DNA of 64,000 bases from Roseateles oligotrophus (GCF_025717515.1 NZ_JAJIRN010000003.1:310001-374000); one strand, 5' to 3'. Shown: positions 52,826 through 62,204, counted from the stretch's first letter. Notes: generated by a model not told the origin, from the sequence alone. Made by a program: numbers and translations.

Positions 52826-53491
52826 TTGGACGATCTGAGCGCATTGCTGCACAGCAATTTTCCCGCCCTGAGCTGGCCCAAGCCCGAGCTGCAGGCCTTG
52901 GCCGAGTTGGTCGGCACGCGCAAGCTGGCGCGCGGCCGCAGCCTGTTCTTGCAAGGCCAGTCCACACAGGCTTTCTACGCGGTCTTGAGTGGTGAGATCG
53001 AAGCGCGCTTCAGCGGCCTGGGCGGTGAGGTCTCGGTGCTGGAGCATGTGCAGCCGCCGCGCCTGTTCGGCCTGGCCGCCTTCGCCGCGGCCCAAGCCAG
53101 CAGCTATGAGGCGGTGGCGCGCCAACCGACGCAGCTGCTGGTGTTTGGTCCGGCCGCCTACGAGTTGCTAATGGACCGGGTGCCGGGTTTTGCGCGCGCG
53201 CTTTTGGCCGAGTTCGCGCAGCGCTATGACGGCACCCTGCGCCTGCTCGAGGCCTCGCGCCACCGCACGGCGGCCGAGCGTTTTCAATTGGCCTTGGCGC
53301 AGCTGACGCGCGAGCGCGGTCGTGGGTCGCCCGATGCCGAGGGCGGCTTGAGCGTCAAGGCCAGCCAGGCCGAGCTGGCGGCCTTGGCGAATTTGTCGCG
53401 CCAGACCGTCAACCAGTTGTTGGCCCAGGCGGTTGCGCGCGGCGAGCTGCGCTGCGGCTATGGTCGCTTGTGGGTCAGGCAGCGGGGATAG
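52826..53491 (+). CDS. Crp/Fnr-family transcriptional regulator
   Basis: A 221-residue regulator. The cyclic-nucleotide-like barrel spans about 25-125 (ARGRSLFLQGQSTQAFYAVLSGEIEARF). A winged helix follows (KASQAELAALANLSRQTVNQLLAQA, then GYGRLWV). No cysteine cluster for an Fe-S centre is present, and the cAMP pocket residues are not clear, so the ligand is unknown. A TTG start at 52826 seems to be used, as no ATG or GTG fits. It overlaps the end of the desaturase-like gene by 17 bp. Confidence 0.87.
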   Translation: MDDLSALLHSNFPALSWPKPELQALAELVGTRKLARGRSLFLQGQSTQAFYAVLSGEIEARFSGLGGEVSVLEHVQPPRLFGLAAFAAAQASSYEAVARQPTQLLVFGPAAYELLMDRVPGFARALLAEFAQRYDGTLRLLEASRHRTAAERFQLALAQLTRERGRGSPDAEGGLSVKASQAELAALANLSRQTVNQLLAQAVARGELRCGYGRLWVRQRG

Positions 53492-54302
53492 CCGACGGGT
53501 CATCGCTTGGCTCATACAGCCCGAGCAGCGCCGGCTCCTTGCCGGGCCGGCGGATGTAGCTGCCGAAGACTTGGTCCCACAGCGGGATGGCGGTGCCATA
53601 GTTTTGCGCCTCGCCTTCGATCACGCTGTGATGCCAGCGGTGCAACTCGGCGCTGCCGATCAGCAGATCCAGGGCGCCCAGGCTGCCGCGGATATTGGCA
53701 TGCACGGCGATGCCTTGCACCTGTATGAAAAGCGCCGCCCACAACAACACCTGCGGCTCGAAACCCAAGAGCAGCCAGGGCAAGACCCGCGCCAGCTTGT
53801 TCCAGATCACATTGATCGGATGAGCCAGCACGCTGTTGGCGGCATTGAGCTTGGCCGGGCGGTGGTGCAACTCGTGAATGCGCCACAGCCAAGGCCGCCG
53901 ATGGGCCAGGCGGTGCAAGGCAAACGGCCCCAGCTCGCCCAAGGCGATGGCCAAGGGCAAGGCCAGCAGCGGCGGCAGGTCGGCGGCCCAGCCGGGCTCG
54001 GCGAGGAAGCTCGCCCAATAAATGGCCAGGCCCATCAGCAGCGCGCCGGCCAAGGCATCGGCCACGGCATTGATGCCGAGAAACGCCCCGTCGCGGGCCA
54101 GCTCGGCCGGCTGTGCCTGCCATTGCTGGCGCTGCGGCAGCCGCCGCTCCCACAGCATCAGCCAGAGCAAGGCGCCCAGCGTGCCAGCGCCCAGCACCGC
54201 GTCGGCCGACCAGCCGGTTGCGGCCGTCAGCGCGGCATAGGGCCAGAGCGCCAGCAGCAGCAGCAAATGAGGCCAGTTGAAGGAGCGGAGTGGAGTTTGC
54301 AT
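53475..54302 (-). CDS. sterol desaturase/fatty acid hydroxylase-family protein
   Basis: A 275-residue membrane enzyme with about five hydrophobic segments. The di-iron His clusters are HRLAHRRPWLW, HELHHRPAKLN and HRWHHSV, spaced as in the ERG3/fatty acid hydroxylase superfamily. Bacterial members hydroxylate or desaturate lipids, hopanoids or carotenoids. The substrate here is open. It is convergent with the first Crp/Fnr gene and divergent from the second (77 bp gap), either of which could regulate it. Confidence 0.9.
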   Translation of the reverse strand: MQTPLRSFNWPHLLLLLALWPYAALTAATGWSADAVLGAGTLGALLWLMLWERRLPQRQQWQAQPAELARDGAFLGINAVADALAGALLMGLAIYWASFLAEPGWAADLPPLLALPLAIALGELGPFALHRLAHRRPWLWRIHELHHRPAKLNAANSVLAHPINVIWNKLARVLPWLLLGFEPQVLLWAALFIQVQGIAVHANIRGSLGALDLLIGSAELHRWHHSVIEGEAQNYGTAIPLWDQVFGSYIRRPGKEPALLGLYEPSDDPSAIPAA

Positions 54303-54379
54303 GAGTCGGGGGGGGCTGGAAGTGAAGGGCTTGGCCGCATGCTCGGCGCAAATCGCCTTGTATGCATTAACCTCGGTTC

Positions 54380-54967
54380 ATGAATTCAACTTGCCCCGCT
54401 TGCGGCCCCGAATTGCTTGCCTTCCTGCAAGCCGAACCCGGACGTTTTCAACGCTGGCAGGCCCTGCCGCGCCGCCAACTCAAGCGCGGCGACTGCTTGC
54501 TGCGCGCCGGTGAGGTGGCGCCGGCACTCTGGTTTGTCGAGGTCGGCTTGCTGCGCGGGCAGTTTCTCGACGCCGATGGGCGCGAGCGCATTCATGCCTT
54601 TTACCCCGAGCTGCAATGGCTGGGCCTGCCCGGCGCCGAGCAAGCCAGCCCCTACACGCTGGAGGCCATGGAGCGCAGTCAGTTGGTCGTCTTCACCCAT
54701 GCCGAGCTGCAAGGCTGGCAGGCGCTTTGGCCCGGCATTGGCGAGCTGCTCTGGCAGGCCTTGGCGGTGCAGGTGCGCCGCCTGACCGAGCGTCAGCAGC
54801 AATGGCTGATGCTGGACGCAGGCGCCCGCTACCAGAGCTTTTTGCGCGATGAGCCTTCGCTGGCCCGGCGCCTCAAGCTCAAGGATGTGGCCAGCTATCT
54901 GGGACTGACGAATGTGGCGCTGTCACGCATCCGCCGGCGTTTGGGCTCCGCGCAGATGGGCGATTAG
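54380..54967 (+). CDS. Crp/Fnr-family regulator, divergent type
   Basis: A 195-residue regulator. LKRGDCLLRAGEVAPALWFVEVGLLRGQF marks the effector barrel. LKLKDVASYLGLTNVALSRIRRR is the recognition helix, like the Crp-type proteins that use SRIRR. Two N-terminal cysteines in CPACG are not arranged as in Fnr. The ligand is unknown. It lies divergent to the desaturase-like gene and ends 8 bp from the convergent glutathione peroxidase gene. Confidence 0.86.
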   Translation: MNSTCPACGPELLAFLQAEPGRFQRWQALPRRQLKRGDCLLRAGEVAPALWFVEVGLLRGQFLDADGRERIHAFYPELQWLGLPGAEQASPYTLEAMERSQLVVFTHAELQGWQALWPGIGELLWQALAVQVRRLTERQQQWLMLDAGARYQSFLRDEPSLARRLKLKDVASYLGLTNVALSRIRRRLGSAQMGD

Positions 54968-54975
54968 CGGGGGGG

Positions 54976-55476
54976 CTAGTCTTCCAGCAATGCCGCTTCG
55001 ATATCGGCGCGCATCGATTCCGGCGTGTCATTCGGCGCATAACGCTTGAGCACCTGGCCATGGCGGCCGACCAGGAACTTGGTGAAGTTCCACTTGATCG
55101 CCTTCAAGCCGAGGATGCCGGGCTTCTCGGCCTGCAGCCATTGCCACAGCGGGTGGGCGTCGGCGCCATTGACCTTGACCTTGGCCATCATCGGGAAGGA
55201 CACGCCGTAGTTGAGTTCGCAAAACGAGGCGATCTCCTCATTCGCGCCGGGGTCCTGGCCGCCGAACTCGTTGCTGGGGAAGCCCACCACCACCAAACCG
55301 CGCGCCGCATAGTCTTCCCAGAGCTTTTCCAGGCCTTTGAACTGCGGCGTGAAACCGCAGGCGCTGGCGGTGTTGACGATCAGCAAAACCCGCCCACGCT
55401 GGCTGGCCAGATCGGCCGGCTTGCCGTCGATCGAGACGGCTTGGAAGTCATAAATGTTTTTTTTATCGCTGCTCAT
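54976..55476 (-). CDS. glutathione peroxidase
   Basis: A 166-residue thiol peroxidase. The active Cys40 lies in VNTASACGFTPQFKGLE. Gln is in GFPSNEFGGQDPG and Trp in IKWNFTKFLV, giving the family's Cys-Gln-Trp-Asn tetrad. The Cys form, typical of bacteria, mostly uses thioredoxin rather than glutathione. AAAGGAA precedes the ATG at 55476. It reduces hydroperoxides in the cytoplasm. Confidence 0.95.
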   Translation of the reverse strand: MSSDKKNIYDFQAVSIDGKPADLASQRGRVLLIVNTASACGFTPQFKGLEKLWEDYAARGLVVVGFPSNEFGGQDPGANEEIASFCELNYGVSFPMMAKVKVNGADAHPLWQWLQAEKPGILGLKAIKWNFTKFLVGRHGQVLKRYAPNDTPESMRADIEAALLED

Positions 55477-55516
55477 GATGTTCCTTTGCTGCATCAGGCG
55501 TGAATGGTAGCGCTCC

Positions 55517-56380
55517 TTATCGACTGTTGTGTCGCTCCAGCGCCGCCAACATCGCGGCGGCCACGATGCACAGGCCGCCCAAGGCGGTCTTCAGGTCCAG
55601 GCTGCCGCCGCCCCACCACAAGGCCGAGGCCGCCGCCACCGGCACCTCGACCAACATCACGATGGCCGTCACATTGGCCGGCAACCGAGCAGCGCCGAAT
55701 TGCAGCGAGATATTGGAGAGAAAGAACAAGACCGCCATGCCGGCCAACGGCAGCAGCCAGCCAGGGCCGGCCAGGCTCGGCCAAGCGATGAAGCCGACGC
55801 CCGCCATCACCGTCGCCGCTAGGCCGGCGACGACCACGCCGCCGCAGAACATCGCCAAGGCCCTTGCATGAGAGCTGCTTGCGGCCTCACGCCGCAGCAT
55901 CACGTTATTGAGCGCGAAGCTGAAGCCGCCCGCCAGCCCCAGGTAATCGGCCAGGCTTGCCGGCCAGGGCAGGCCGCCGCCAGCCGGCATCAGCACGATG
56001 GCGGCGCCGCCCAGCGCCAGCAGCATGCGCAGGCCGGCCAGCGCGCTCAGCCGCTCCCCCAGGATCAGCCGCGCCAGCAACAGCGCCCATAGCGGCATCA
56101 GATAGAAGAGCAGCACCACCCGCACCACATCGCCCAACGCCACACCCCAGTTGAAGGCGGTATTGCTCATGCCGGCCGCCAGCATCACCAGCCAGAGCGC
56201 CGGCGTGCGGACAAACTCGCGCCAGGCAGGGCGATGGCTCAGGCTGATCACCGCCAGTGAGATGACGTAAAGCGTTACGGTGGTCCACAGCGGATGCAGG
56301 CCGGCGGCCTGGAACTGCCGGAATGGCCACCAGGACAGCCCCCAGACCAGGGCGTTGAACATCAAGGCAATTGCGGGCAT
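55517..56380 (-). CDS. EamA-family (DMT) transporter
   Basis: A 287-residue inner-membrane protein with ten helices in two EamA repeats (IALMFNALVWGLSWWPFRQF ... LARLILGERLSALAGLRMLL; and GFSFALNNVMLRREAA ... VEVPVAAASALWWGGGSL). Such proteins export small metabolites or amino acids. The substrate is unknown. It is 40 bp upstream of the glutathione peroxidase gene on the same strand and may be co-transcribed with it. Confidence 0.92.
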   Translation of the reverse strand: MPAIALMFNALVWGLSWWPFRQFQAAGLHPLWTTVTLYVISLAVISLSHRPAWREFVRTPALWLVMLAAGMSNTAFNWGVALGDVVRVVLLFYLMPLWALLLARLILGERLSALAGLRMLLALGGAAIVLMPAGGGLPWPASLADYLGLAGGFSFALNNVMLRREAASSSHARALAMFCGGVVVAGLAATVMAGVGFIAWPSLAGPGWLLPLAGMAVLFFLSNISLQFGAARLPANVTAIVMLVEVPVAAASALWWGGGSLDLKTALGGLCIVAAAMLAALERHNSR

Positions 56381-56567
56381 AGGCCGATCGGGAGGGGGTG
56401 GCGATTCTTTGCCCGAACTTGCAAGCAGGCTAAGGGTTTATAGCATGGCAAATTCGGCAAAAATGTCCCTGCAATCGCCTAAGCTACGCCTGCGCTGCGT
56501 GCTGCGCACGCATCAGTTCGAAAACTCGTATTTCTTTTCGCAACGCTGAACACTGGAGTGCCTTCTC

Positions 56568-57518
56568 TTGGATCATTTGGCCTGCTTTACCCCGAAGGAC
56601 CTGACGGCCAAAGCCGCAGCGCCCGACCTGGCTGCCTACCGTTGGCGTTTGCTGGCGCAGGGCGATTCCTGGTTCTCGACCGCCACCGCCAAGCTCGATG
56701 CGCATGCCAATCTGCTGCAGGAGATGTACTTCAAGCAACCCACCTGTGCAGTCAACTGCGCCGGCTCGGGCGAGGCGCTCAGCCATATGGTGGATCTGGA
56801 ATCGGCGCCCGACTTTGTGCGCCTGCTCAGCGCCGAAGATGCGCCGGTCTGGGACGGCGTGCTGCTCTCGGTCGGCGGTAATGACCTGATCTCCGCCGCG
56901 CAAACCCCGGCCCACACGCCCGACGGCGCCGATGTGCCGCTGCATCTGCGCCTGCTGCGCCGCCAGACCGAATGGGGCCCGCCGTCCGCCGGCGTAGCGC
57001 GTTACTTCTCCGAACCCGGCTGGGCCACTTACAGCGACTACCTGCGCACCAATGTGCGCCATTTGCTGACGCTGCGCGATCAGGGCCCCTCGGCCGGCAA
57101 GCCGGTCTTCATGCATTGCTATGCGGTGCCGATGCCGCGCCCGGCCGGCGCCGAAGCCAATGCCAACTCGGAGTTAGGCGCGTCCGGCCCTTGGCTGTAT
57201 CCGGCGCTGAAGGCCTGCGCCTTGCCGAGCGCCGACTGGGCGGCGGTCAGCCGTTTGATGGTGTTTCATTTGGCGCTGCTGCTGAAGAGCATGGCGGCCG
57301 ACAAGGAGCAATTCCCCGGTCTGCATGTGTTCGACTCGACCGCCGTGCCTTTGGCCCCGGCGACGGCCGGCACCAGCGGCAGCAGCGGCGACTGGCATAA
57401 CGAGATCCACCTCAACCACAGCGGCTGCCTCAAGATTGCGCGCGCCTGGTCCGAGAGCATCGAGCGGGTGCTCAGCGGCGAGGTGCTGGTGGTGCCGGGG
57501 GGGAAGAGGCGGTCTTGA
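56568..57518 (+). CDS. SGNH/GDSL hydrolase-like protein
   Basis: A 316-residue protein. Block I reads LLAQGDSWFS (Ser nucleophile), block III reads SVGGNDLISA, and block V is DWHNEIHLNHSG with the catalytic Asp/His. There is no signal peptide. The start appears to be TTG 56568, with GGAG some 11 bases before it. Family members hydrolyse esters or act on acyl groups; the real substrate is unknown. It is divergent from the EamA gene and convergent with a PEP-CTERM gene. Confidence 0.82.
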   Translation: MDHLACFTPKDLTAKAAAPDLAAYRWRLLAQGDSWFSTATAKLDAHANLLQEMYFKQPTCAVNCAGSGEALSHMVDLESAPDFVRLLSAEDAPVWDGVLLSVGGNDLISAAQTPAHTPDGADVPLHLRLLRRQTEWGPPSAGVARYFSEPGWATYSDYLRTNVRHLLTLRDQGPSAGKPVFMHCYAVPMPRPAGAEANANSELGASGPWLYPALKACALPSADWAAVSRLMVFHLALLLKSMAADKEQFPGLHVFDSTAVPLAPATAGTSGSSGDWHNEIHLNHSGCLKIARAWSESIERVLSGEVLVVPGGKRRS

Positions 57519-57523
57519 GCCGA

Positions 57524-58270
57524 TCAGCGCGTCCGCCGCCTGGTCGCTGCAAGCAGCCCCAGGCCGCCGAGCAGCGCCAAGGCCGCCGTTGATGGTTCGG
57601 GCACTGCGGCCAACATCGCGCCGTTGAGCACAAAAGGCAGTTCCACGCCGACTTGGCTGCCGGCGTCCAGGATGCTGGCGAACGAGCTGCCATTGGCGGA
57701 CTGCATGGCATTGCCAAGGCGAGCGTCCGAGGTGGGCGCCGTCCAAGGGCCGGAGCTGAGCGCGCCGGTCATGCTCCAGCGCAACCAGTAGTGGCCAGCG
57801 GTCAAACTCACATCGGCGATGTCGGCGCTGGCGCGGTAAATCGACCGGGTTTTGTCGGTCAAGGTGGTGTCGGTGACCCGGTAGCCGAGCAGGCCGCCGT
57901 TGCTCAGCGCGGTGACGCCGCTGGCGATGACGCTGCCGTTGTTGGCGTCGCCGGCCAGGATGCTCCAGCTGACGTCCTTCAGCGTGAAGGTTGAAGCGTT
58001 GTTCTGCAACGCAAAGAAGTCGATGCTGCTGATCAGCCAGTCCGCGCCGGTGACGGTGAAGTCTTCGGCCAGTGCGTTCTTGGAAACGGTTTTCGCGCTG
58101 AAGCTCAAGGTCGCGGCGCTCGCGGCCTTGACCGACAAGCCATTGGCATTGACCACCGGGCCGTTGTTGAACAGCTCGGCAGCGCCGGCTTGGGCCACCC
58201 ACAAGGGCATGGTGGCGGCTACCGCGATGGCGGCCGTGCGGGCCAAGCGGATGAGGGCTCGATTCTTCAT
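57524..58270 (-). CDS. PEP-CTERM sorted surface protein
   Basis: A 248-residue protein with a signal peptide (IAVAATMPLWVAQAGAAE) and a C-terminal PEP-CTERM tail: VPEPSTAALALLGGLGLLAATRRRTR split into VPEP, a hydrophobic helix and a basic end. The middle is beta-rich and Ser/Thr/Asn-rich with no known domain. Such proteins are cut by exosortase EpsH/XrtA and released to the exopolysaccharide matrix. The exosortase gene is not in this window. It lies 130 bp after the DP-EP gene on the same strand. Confidence 0.92.
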   Translation of the reverse strand: MKNRALIRLARTAAIAVAATMPLWVAQAGAAELFNNGPVVNANGLSVKAASAATLSFSAKTVSKNALAEDFTVTGADWLISSIDFFALQNNASTFTLKDVSWSILAGDANNGSVIASGVTALSNGGLLGYRVTDTTLTDKTRSIYRASADIADVSLTAGHYWLRWSMTGALSSGPWTAPTSDARLGNAMQSANGSSFASILDAGSQVGVELPFVLNGAMLAAVPEPSTAALALLGGLGLLAATRRRTR

Positions 58271-58400
58271 GATGTCTGCTGCGATCCTGTTTTCGTGTTC
58301 GTGAGTGCCGAAAACAGAACGCGAAGCAAAACACACAGGACTCGCGCTTGCCCGGCGCGCGAGTATCGCAGCCCGGCAAGTCAGCGCGGGCAGGTCGAAA

Positions 58401-58751
58401 TCAGTTTGGCTGGTTCTTGATGGTTGGGTCGTGGCTCAGACACAGGCCGGTGCTGTCCTCCACCACATGGATGGTGAAGTTCAGTGTGGCGGCATGGGTG
58501 CAGCGGTCGCGCATCATGATCTGGGTGGCGCTGATCGCCCACAGGTCGGGGAAGTCGGTCGTGGGCTCGCTGAACACGATGGGGGTCGCGGGGTCGAAGC
58601 TAAAGCCCGGCGTGGCCAGATCGAACTCGATCAGCCCGTTGCTGGTGCCGACGGTGATCTCGGCCGGGGAGCAGGTCACCGTGGGCGGGTCGGTGGCGTC
58701 GCTGGCGTAGACGGTGAACGTAAAGACGGGCTTGTCGCTAGGTGTTGTCAT
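58401..58751 (-). CDS. DP-EP-like small protein coupled to a Ser/Thr kinase
   Basis: A 116-residue protein without signal peptide. It is acidic and beta-rich (FTFTVYASDATDPPTVTCSP, EFDLATPGFSFDPATPIVF, THAATLNFTIHVVEDSTG) and ends in SHDPTIKNQPN, resembling small proteins labelled DP-EP after their conserved dipeptides. Function is unknown. Its ATG overlaps the kinase stop by 4 bp. The ECF sigma, kinase and this gene therefore form a tightly coupled operon, and the protein is a natural candidate substrate or partner of the kinase. Confidence 0.75.
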   Translation of the reverse strand: MTTPSDKPVFTFTVYASDATDPPTVTCSPAEITVGTSNGLIEFDLATPGFSFDPATPIVFSEPTTDFPDLWAISATQIMMRDRCTHAATLNFTIHVVEDSTGLCLSHDPTIKNQPN

Positions 58752-61498
58752 GGTTTCCCTGTTGAATGATGAGTTGCGCTAAGTGTTGCCGCCTGCAATT
58801 GAGTTCGTAACTGGATGTAGTCCGGATGCCGATAGCTGGAGGCCTCAAGCTTTTCGGCCAAGGCACGCGCTTCTTCAATCGCATTCAAATGCAAATGGGC
58901 CAAAGCGGCCACCGTCATCGCCGGCGCATCCGATGACGTGACATTTGCACGCAATCGCTCGGCGACGGCCTTCCAATGCATACCCGCCTTGGCGGCATCG
59001 CTGTTGGTCAATAGTTCACCCAAGGTCAGTTCTAACTGGGCAAGTATCAGGCGCAGTTCATTGTTGAATCGAGTGCCAGCCTGGATGCGTGCCTGCATAT
59101 CGCTCAAGTACCCTGTCATCTCCACGGCAAGAGCTTGCGATTGGGCTTCGCTACGCTCGACTTTGGCCCGCAGCCAAAGTAGGCGGCCACGCAGATTGCC
59201 TTGCCACCGCATTTGCTTGACGTCGGCGGCCAACAAACGCCCGATATCGGACTTGAGGCTGCTCAGCAAAGGGGTCAAGTCTTGCTCGCCGCGAGCCAGG
59301 CGAATTTCGGCCAAGCCCAGGCGCAGCGAGCTGAGCTTTTCCAGCCAGTCCAGATTGCTCTGGTCTGTCGACGTCAAGTTCTCAAATTGCGCGACTGCTT
59401 TTTCGGCTGCCTGCAGCGCGGCCGCGGTATTCCCCATGAAGAACTGCGAGCGGCTGCTGTCGTGATGGGCATTGGCTTCCAGGTTCAGCAATAGGTGGTC
59501 TTGTTCGCGGTTGGGTATCCGGGCCAGCACCGCCAGTCTGTCTTGGTCGGCTGCCAAGGCAAGCGGGTAGCGGCCCTGGTATTGAAGGACTCGGGAGATC
59601 CAACCTAAGGTATTGATTTGTTCGACCCGCATATCGGGTTGTGCTGGGGCCAGCTCCTCATATTCAGGTAAGGCCTTCTGGAAGTTCAGCAGCGCCGCCT
59701 GTACCTCGCCGGAGTCGAACTGCAGAATACCCAGATTTACCCTGGCATTGGCTCGCTCAGCCAGCCAATCCGGCTTGCCTGCTGCCAGCGGCCAAAGCTG
59801 CTCGGCCAATTCCAGATAGCGCTTGAACTGCTTTCCCGCCTCGACCACCTGGCCTTGCCGCCAAGCCGCTTCACCGACCCAGAACACGCTTTGCGCATGG
59901 TCATAAATGCGCTGGCCGTCTTTGGGCGCGCGCTGCAGCAGTTCGGCGGTGCTGCCGGCGGCAGCGTCATACATGCGGCTGGCTTCGTCGAGCTTGCCGC
60001 GCTGTTGAGCGATCTGGCCCATCAGGTGCAACGCCCGGGCGCGCTGGCCCAGCGCGCCGGCGTCCAGGCGGCCGGTTTGCTGGGCGGCGTAATAGCCCAG
60101 CGCCTTTTCCCCCACCGCATCCAGCACATCCAGCCGCCCAACCGGCTCCAACTTTTTGCGCAGATCGCCGAGCATGAATTCGATCAGGCCCTCGGCCTGA
60201 ACGCGCTGGGCCTGCGCCTCCTGGCCCTTCACCAGCGCCATGCCGACGCTGGCGCTCAGGGTTAGCAGGCCGAGAGAGCCGGCCGCCACGGCGACGCGGT
60301 GGCGGCGCACGAATTTACGCAGGATGTAGGCCGTGCTGTCCGGCCGCGCTGTGATCGGCTCATGGTTGAGCCAGCGGCGCAGGTCCTCGGCCAGCTCGGC
60401 GGCATTGGCATAGCGCTTGGCCGGCAGCTTTTTCAGCGCCTTGGCGACGATGGTGTCCAGGTCACCGCGCAGCTCGCGTGCCCGGGGTTTTTCGGCGACC
60501 TGCTCCGACAGCTTCTTGGGTGCCACCTCGACCAGACCACGCATGCGCTCCAGCGGCGTGGTGCGCGCTTCGTCTTCGCCTGGCGTCGTCGGGTGCTGGC
60601 CGCACAGTAATAGATACAGCAGCACACCCAAGGCGTAGACATCGGTGGCGGTGCTGACCTCGCCTCCTTGCACCTGCTCGGGCGCGGCGTAACGTGCGGT
60701 GTAGGCGCGGCCGGCCTGCTGCGTCAGCTCGGTGGAAGCGGCGGCGTCCGAGCTGCCATTTCCCTCTTCATGCAGCAGCTTGGCAATGCCGAAGTCCAGC
60801 AGCTTTACCTCGCCGGTTGAGGTCACCAGAATATTAGACGGCTTCAGGTCGCGGTGCAGGATCAGCCTTGTGTGTGCGTGCGCCACCGCCGCGAGCACGT
60901 CCTGGAACAAGGCCACGCGCTCGCGCGCCGTCAGTGCCTTGCTGTTGCAATACTGGTCCAGCGGCAGGCCGTCGACATATTCCAGCACCAGATAGGGCTG
61001 CTGCGCGCCGCTGTCGCTGATGCCGGCATCCAGCAAGCGGGCGATATGCGGGTGCGCCAGCTTGGCCAAGATCTGGCCTTCCCTCGCGAAGCGGCCGGCG
61101 TTGCCTTGGCCGAGCAAGCCGGCGTTGAGAAACTTGATCGCCACCAGGCCGTCAAAGCGCCCATCGGTGCGGCGCGCCAGCCAGACCGTGCCCATGCCGC
61201 CCTGGCCGATTTCGCGCTCCAGCGTGTAGGCGCCGAGTTGCTGGCCGGCCAGATTGTTGGGCTTGTCCGCTTGCGCCATCGTCTGCAGCGCGGGCGTGGC
61301 CAGATAGTTGGCGGCATTCATCGCCTGCTGGCGCCATAGCAACTCGTGCAGGTCGGCGGCCAGCTCGGCGTCTTGCGCCTCCAAGGCCAGCAAACGGGCC
61401 GGGCGCTGCTCGGGGGGCAGGTCCAGCAATTCGTCCAACAGCGGACTCAGGCGCGGCCAGCGGGACTTGTCGATATGGCGGCGCGTCGTCTCATTCAT
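58748..61498 (-). CDS. Hanks-type Ser/Thr kinase with membrane helix and TPR-like tail
   Basis: A 916-residue protein. The kinase domain (about 85-370) has GQGGMG, AIKFL, HRDLKPSN and DFG, so it should be active. A membrane helix follows (VAVAAGSLGLLTLSASVGMAL). The outer 500 residues are helical and TPR-like (ALHLMGQIAQQRGKLDEASRMYDAAAG and similar). The ATG at 61498 overlaps the sigma factor stop by 4 bp. Pairing of this sigma type with such kinases is common and suggests that the kinase controls the sigma factor's activity by phosphorylation. Confidence 0.92.
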   Translation of the reverse strand: MNETTRRHIDKSRWPRLSPLLDELLDLPPEQRPARLLALEAQDAELAADLHELLWRQQAMNAANYLATPALQTMAQADKPNNLAGQQLGAYTLEREIGQGGMGTVWLARRTDGRFDGLVAIKFLNAGLLGQGNAGRFAREGQILAKLAHPHIARLLDAGISDSGAQQPYLVLEYVDGLPLDQYCNSKALTARERVALFQDVLAAVAHAHTRLILHRDLKPSNILVTSTGEVKLLDFGIAKLLHEEGNGSSDAAASTELTQQAGRAYTARYAAPEQVQGGEVSTATDVYALGVLLYLLLCGQHPTTPGEDEARTTPLERMRGLVEVAPKKLSEQVAEKPRARELRGDLDTIVAKALKKLPAKRYANAAELAEDLRRWLNHEPITARPDSTAYILRKFVRRHRVAVAAGSLGLLTLSASVGMALVKGQEAQAQRVQAEGLIEFMLGDLRKKLEPVGRLDVLDAVGEKALGYYAAQQTGRLDAGALGQRARALHLMGQIAQQRGKLDEASRMYDAAAGSTAELLQRAPKDGQRIYDHAQSVFWVGEAAWRQGQVVEAGKQFKRYLELAEQLWPLAAGKPDWLAERANARVNLGILQFDSGEVQAALLNFQKALPEYEELAPAQPDMRVEQINTLGWISRVLQYQGRYPLALAADQDRLAVLARIPNREQDHLLLNLEANAHHDSSRSQFFMGNTAAALQAAEKAVAQFENLTSTDQSNLDWLEKLSSLRLGLAEIRLARGEQDLTPLLSSLKSDIGRLLAADVKQMRWQGNLRGRLLWLRAKVERSEAQSQALAVEMTGYLSDMQARIQAGTRFNNELRLILAQLELTLGELLTNSDAAKAGMHWKAVAERLRANVTSSDAPAMTVAALAHLHLNAIEEARALAEKLEASSYRHPDYIQLRTQLQAATLSATHHSTGKP

Positions 61499-62070
61499 GT
61501 TTTGAGTGCCATCGACAAAAACAGCCTGGCCTTTTGCCAATCACGCTGCACGGTGCGCTCGGTCACGCCCAGCGTTTCGGCAATCTCGGCCTCCAGCAGC
61601 CCGCCGAAGTAACGCATTTCCACCACCGCAGCGAGGCGGGCGTCCATCTGCGCCAGCTCGGCCAGCGCCTCGTGCACGCGCAGGATCTCGTCGTCGCCTT
61701 GCGGCGGCAAGTCGGCCACCGCCGTGTTCAGCGTCACATGGGCAAACTCGCCGCCATGGCGCGCCGCTTGGCGGCTGCGCACCATGTCGATCACGATCGT
61801 ATGCATCACCCGCGAGGCATAGGCGAGGAAATGCTTGCGGTCCGGGAAGTCTTGCGCTTGGCCACCTTCGGACTTGTGCAACCGGGCAAACAGGCGCAAA
61901 TAGGATTCATGCACCAGGCCGGTTGCGTCCAAGAGGGTCAGGTGGCCGGCCTGCTTCATGCGGCTGCGCGCCATCTTTTGCAGGTCGGCATAAAGCAGGG
62001 CCACGACGGCCTCGGCGGCGGCGGCGTCGCCGAGGCCGGCTGCGCGTAGCAAAACGGTGATGTCGCTCAT
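61495..62070 (-). CDS. ECF-type sigma factor
   Basis: A 191-residue sigma factor of the ECF group often found with Ser/Thr kinases. Region 2 reads ALLYADLQKMARSRMKQAG with LVHESYLRL and FLAYASRVMHTIVIDMVRSRQ. Region 4 reads VVEMRYFGGLLEAEIAETLGVTERTVQRDWQKARLFL. No anti-sigma factor is next to it; the kinase gene takes that place. It probably directs its own operon and the genes after it, including perhaps the PEP-CTERM gene. Confidence 0.92.
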   Translation of the reverse strand: MSDITVLLRAAGLGDAAAAEAVVALLYADLQKMARSRMKQAGHLTLLDATGLVHESYLRLFARLHKSEGGQAQDFPDRKHFLAYASRVMHTIVIDMVRSRQAARHGGEFAHVTLNTAVADLPPQGDDEILRVHEALAELAQMDARLAAVVEMRYFGGLLEAEIAETLGVTERTVQRDWQKARLFLSMALKT

Positions 62071-62148
62071 GCGGCTCTGGTGAGATAGCGGGATTCAAGC
62101 CATATGGCAGCCCGCACTCTAGCGGGTGGCTGAGTCAGCCTTGGGCAA

Positions 62149-62204
62149 GGATAAAAATATTTTCAGATCGATGTCGGGTTTGGCCGGTCAATTCCGTTTT
62201 ATCC
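62149..62204. promoter_or_regulatory. widely spaced inverted repeat upstream of the sigma factor operon
   Basis: GGATAAAA (62149-62156) and TTTTATCC (62197-62204) are exact complements 40 bases apart, with A+T-rich sequence in between. They lie 80-135 bp before the sigma factor start and could be paired binding sites. No other function is visible in the 254 bp gap. Confidence 0.3.
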
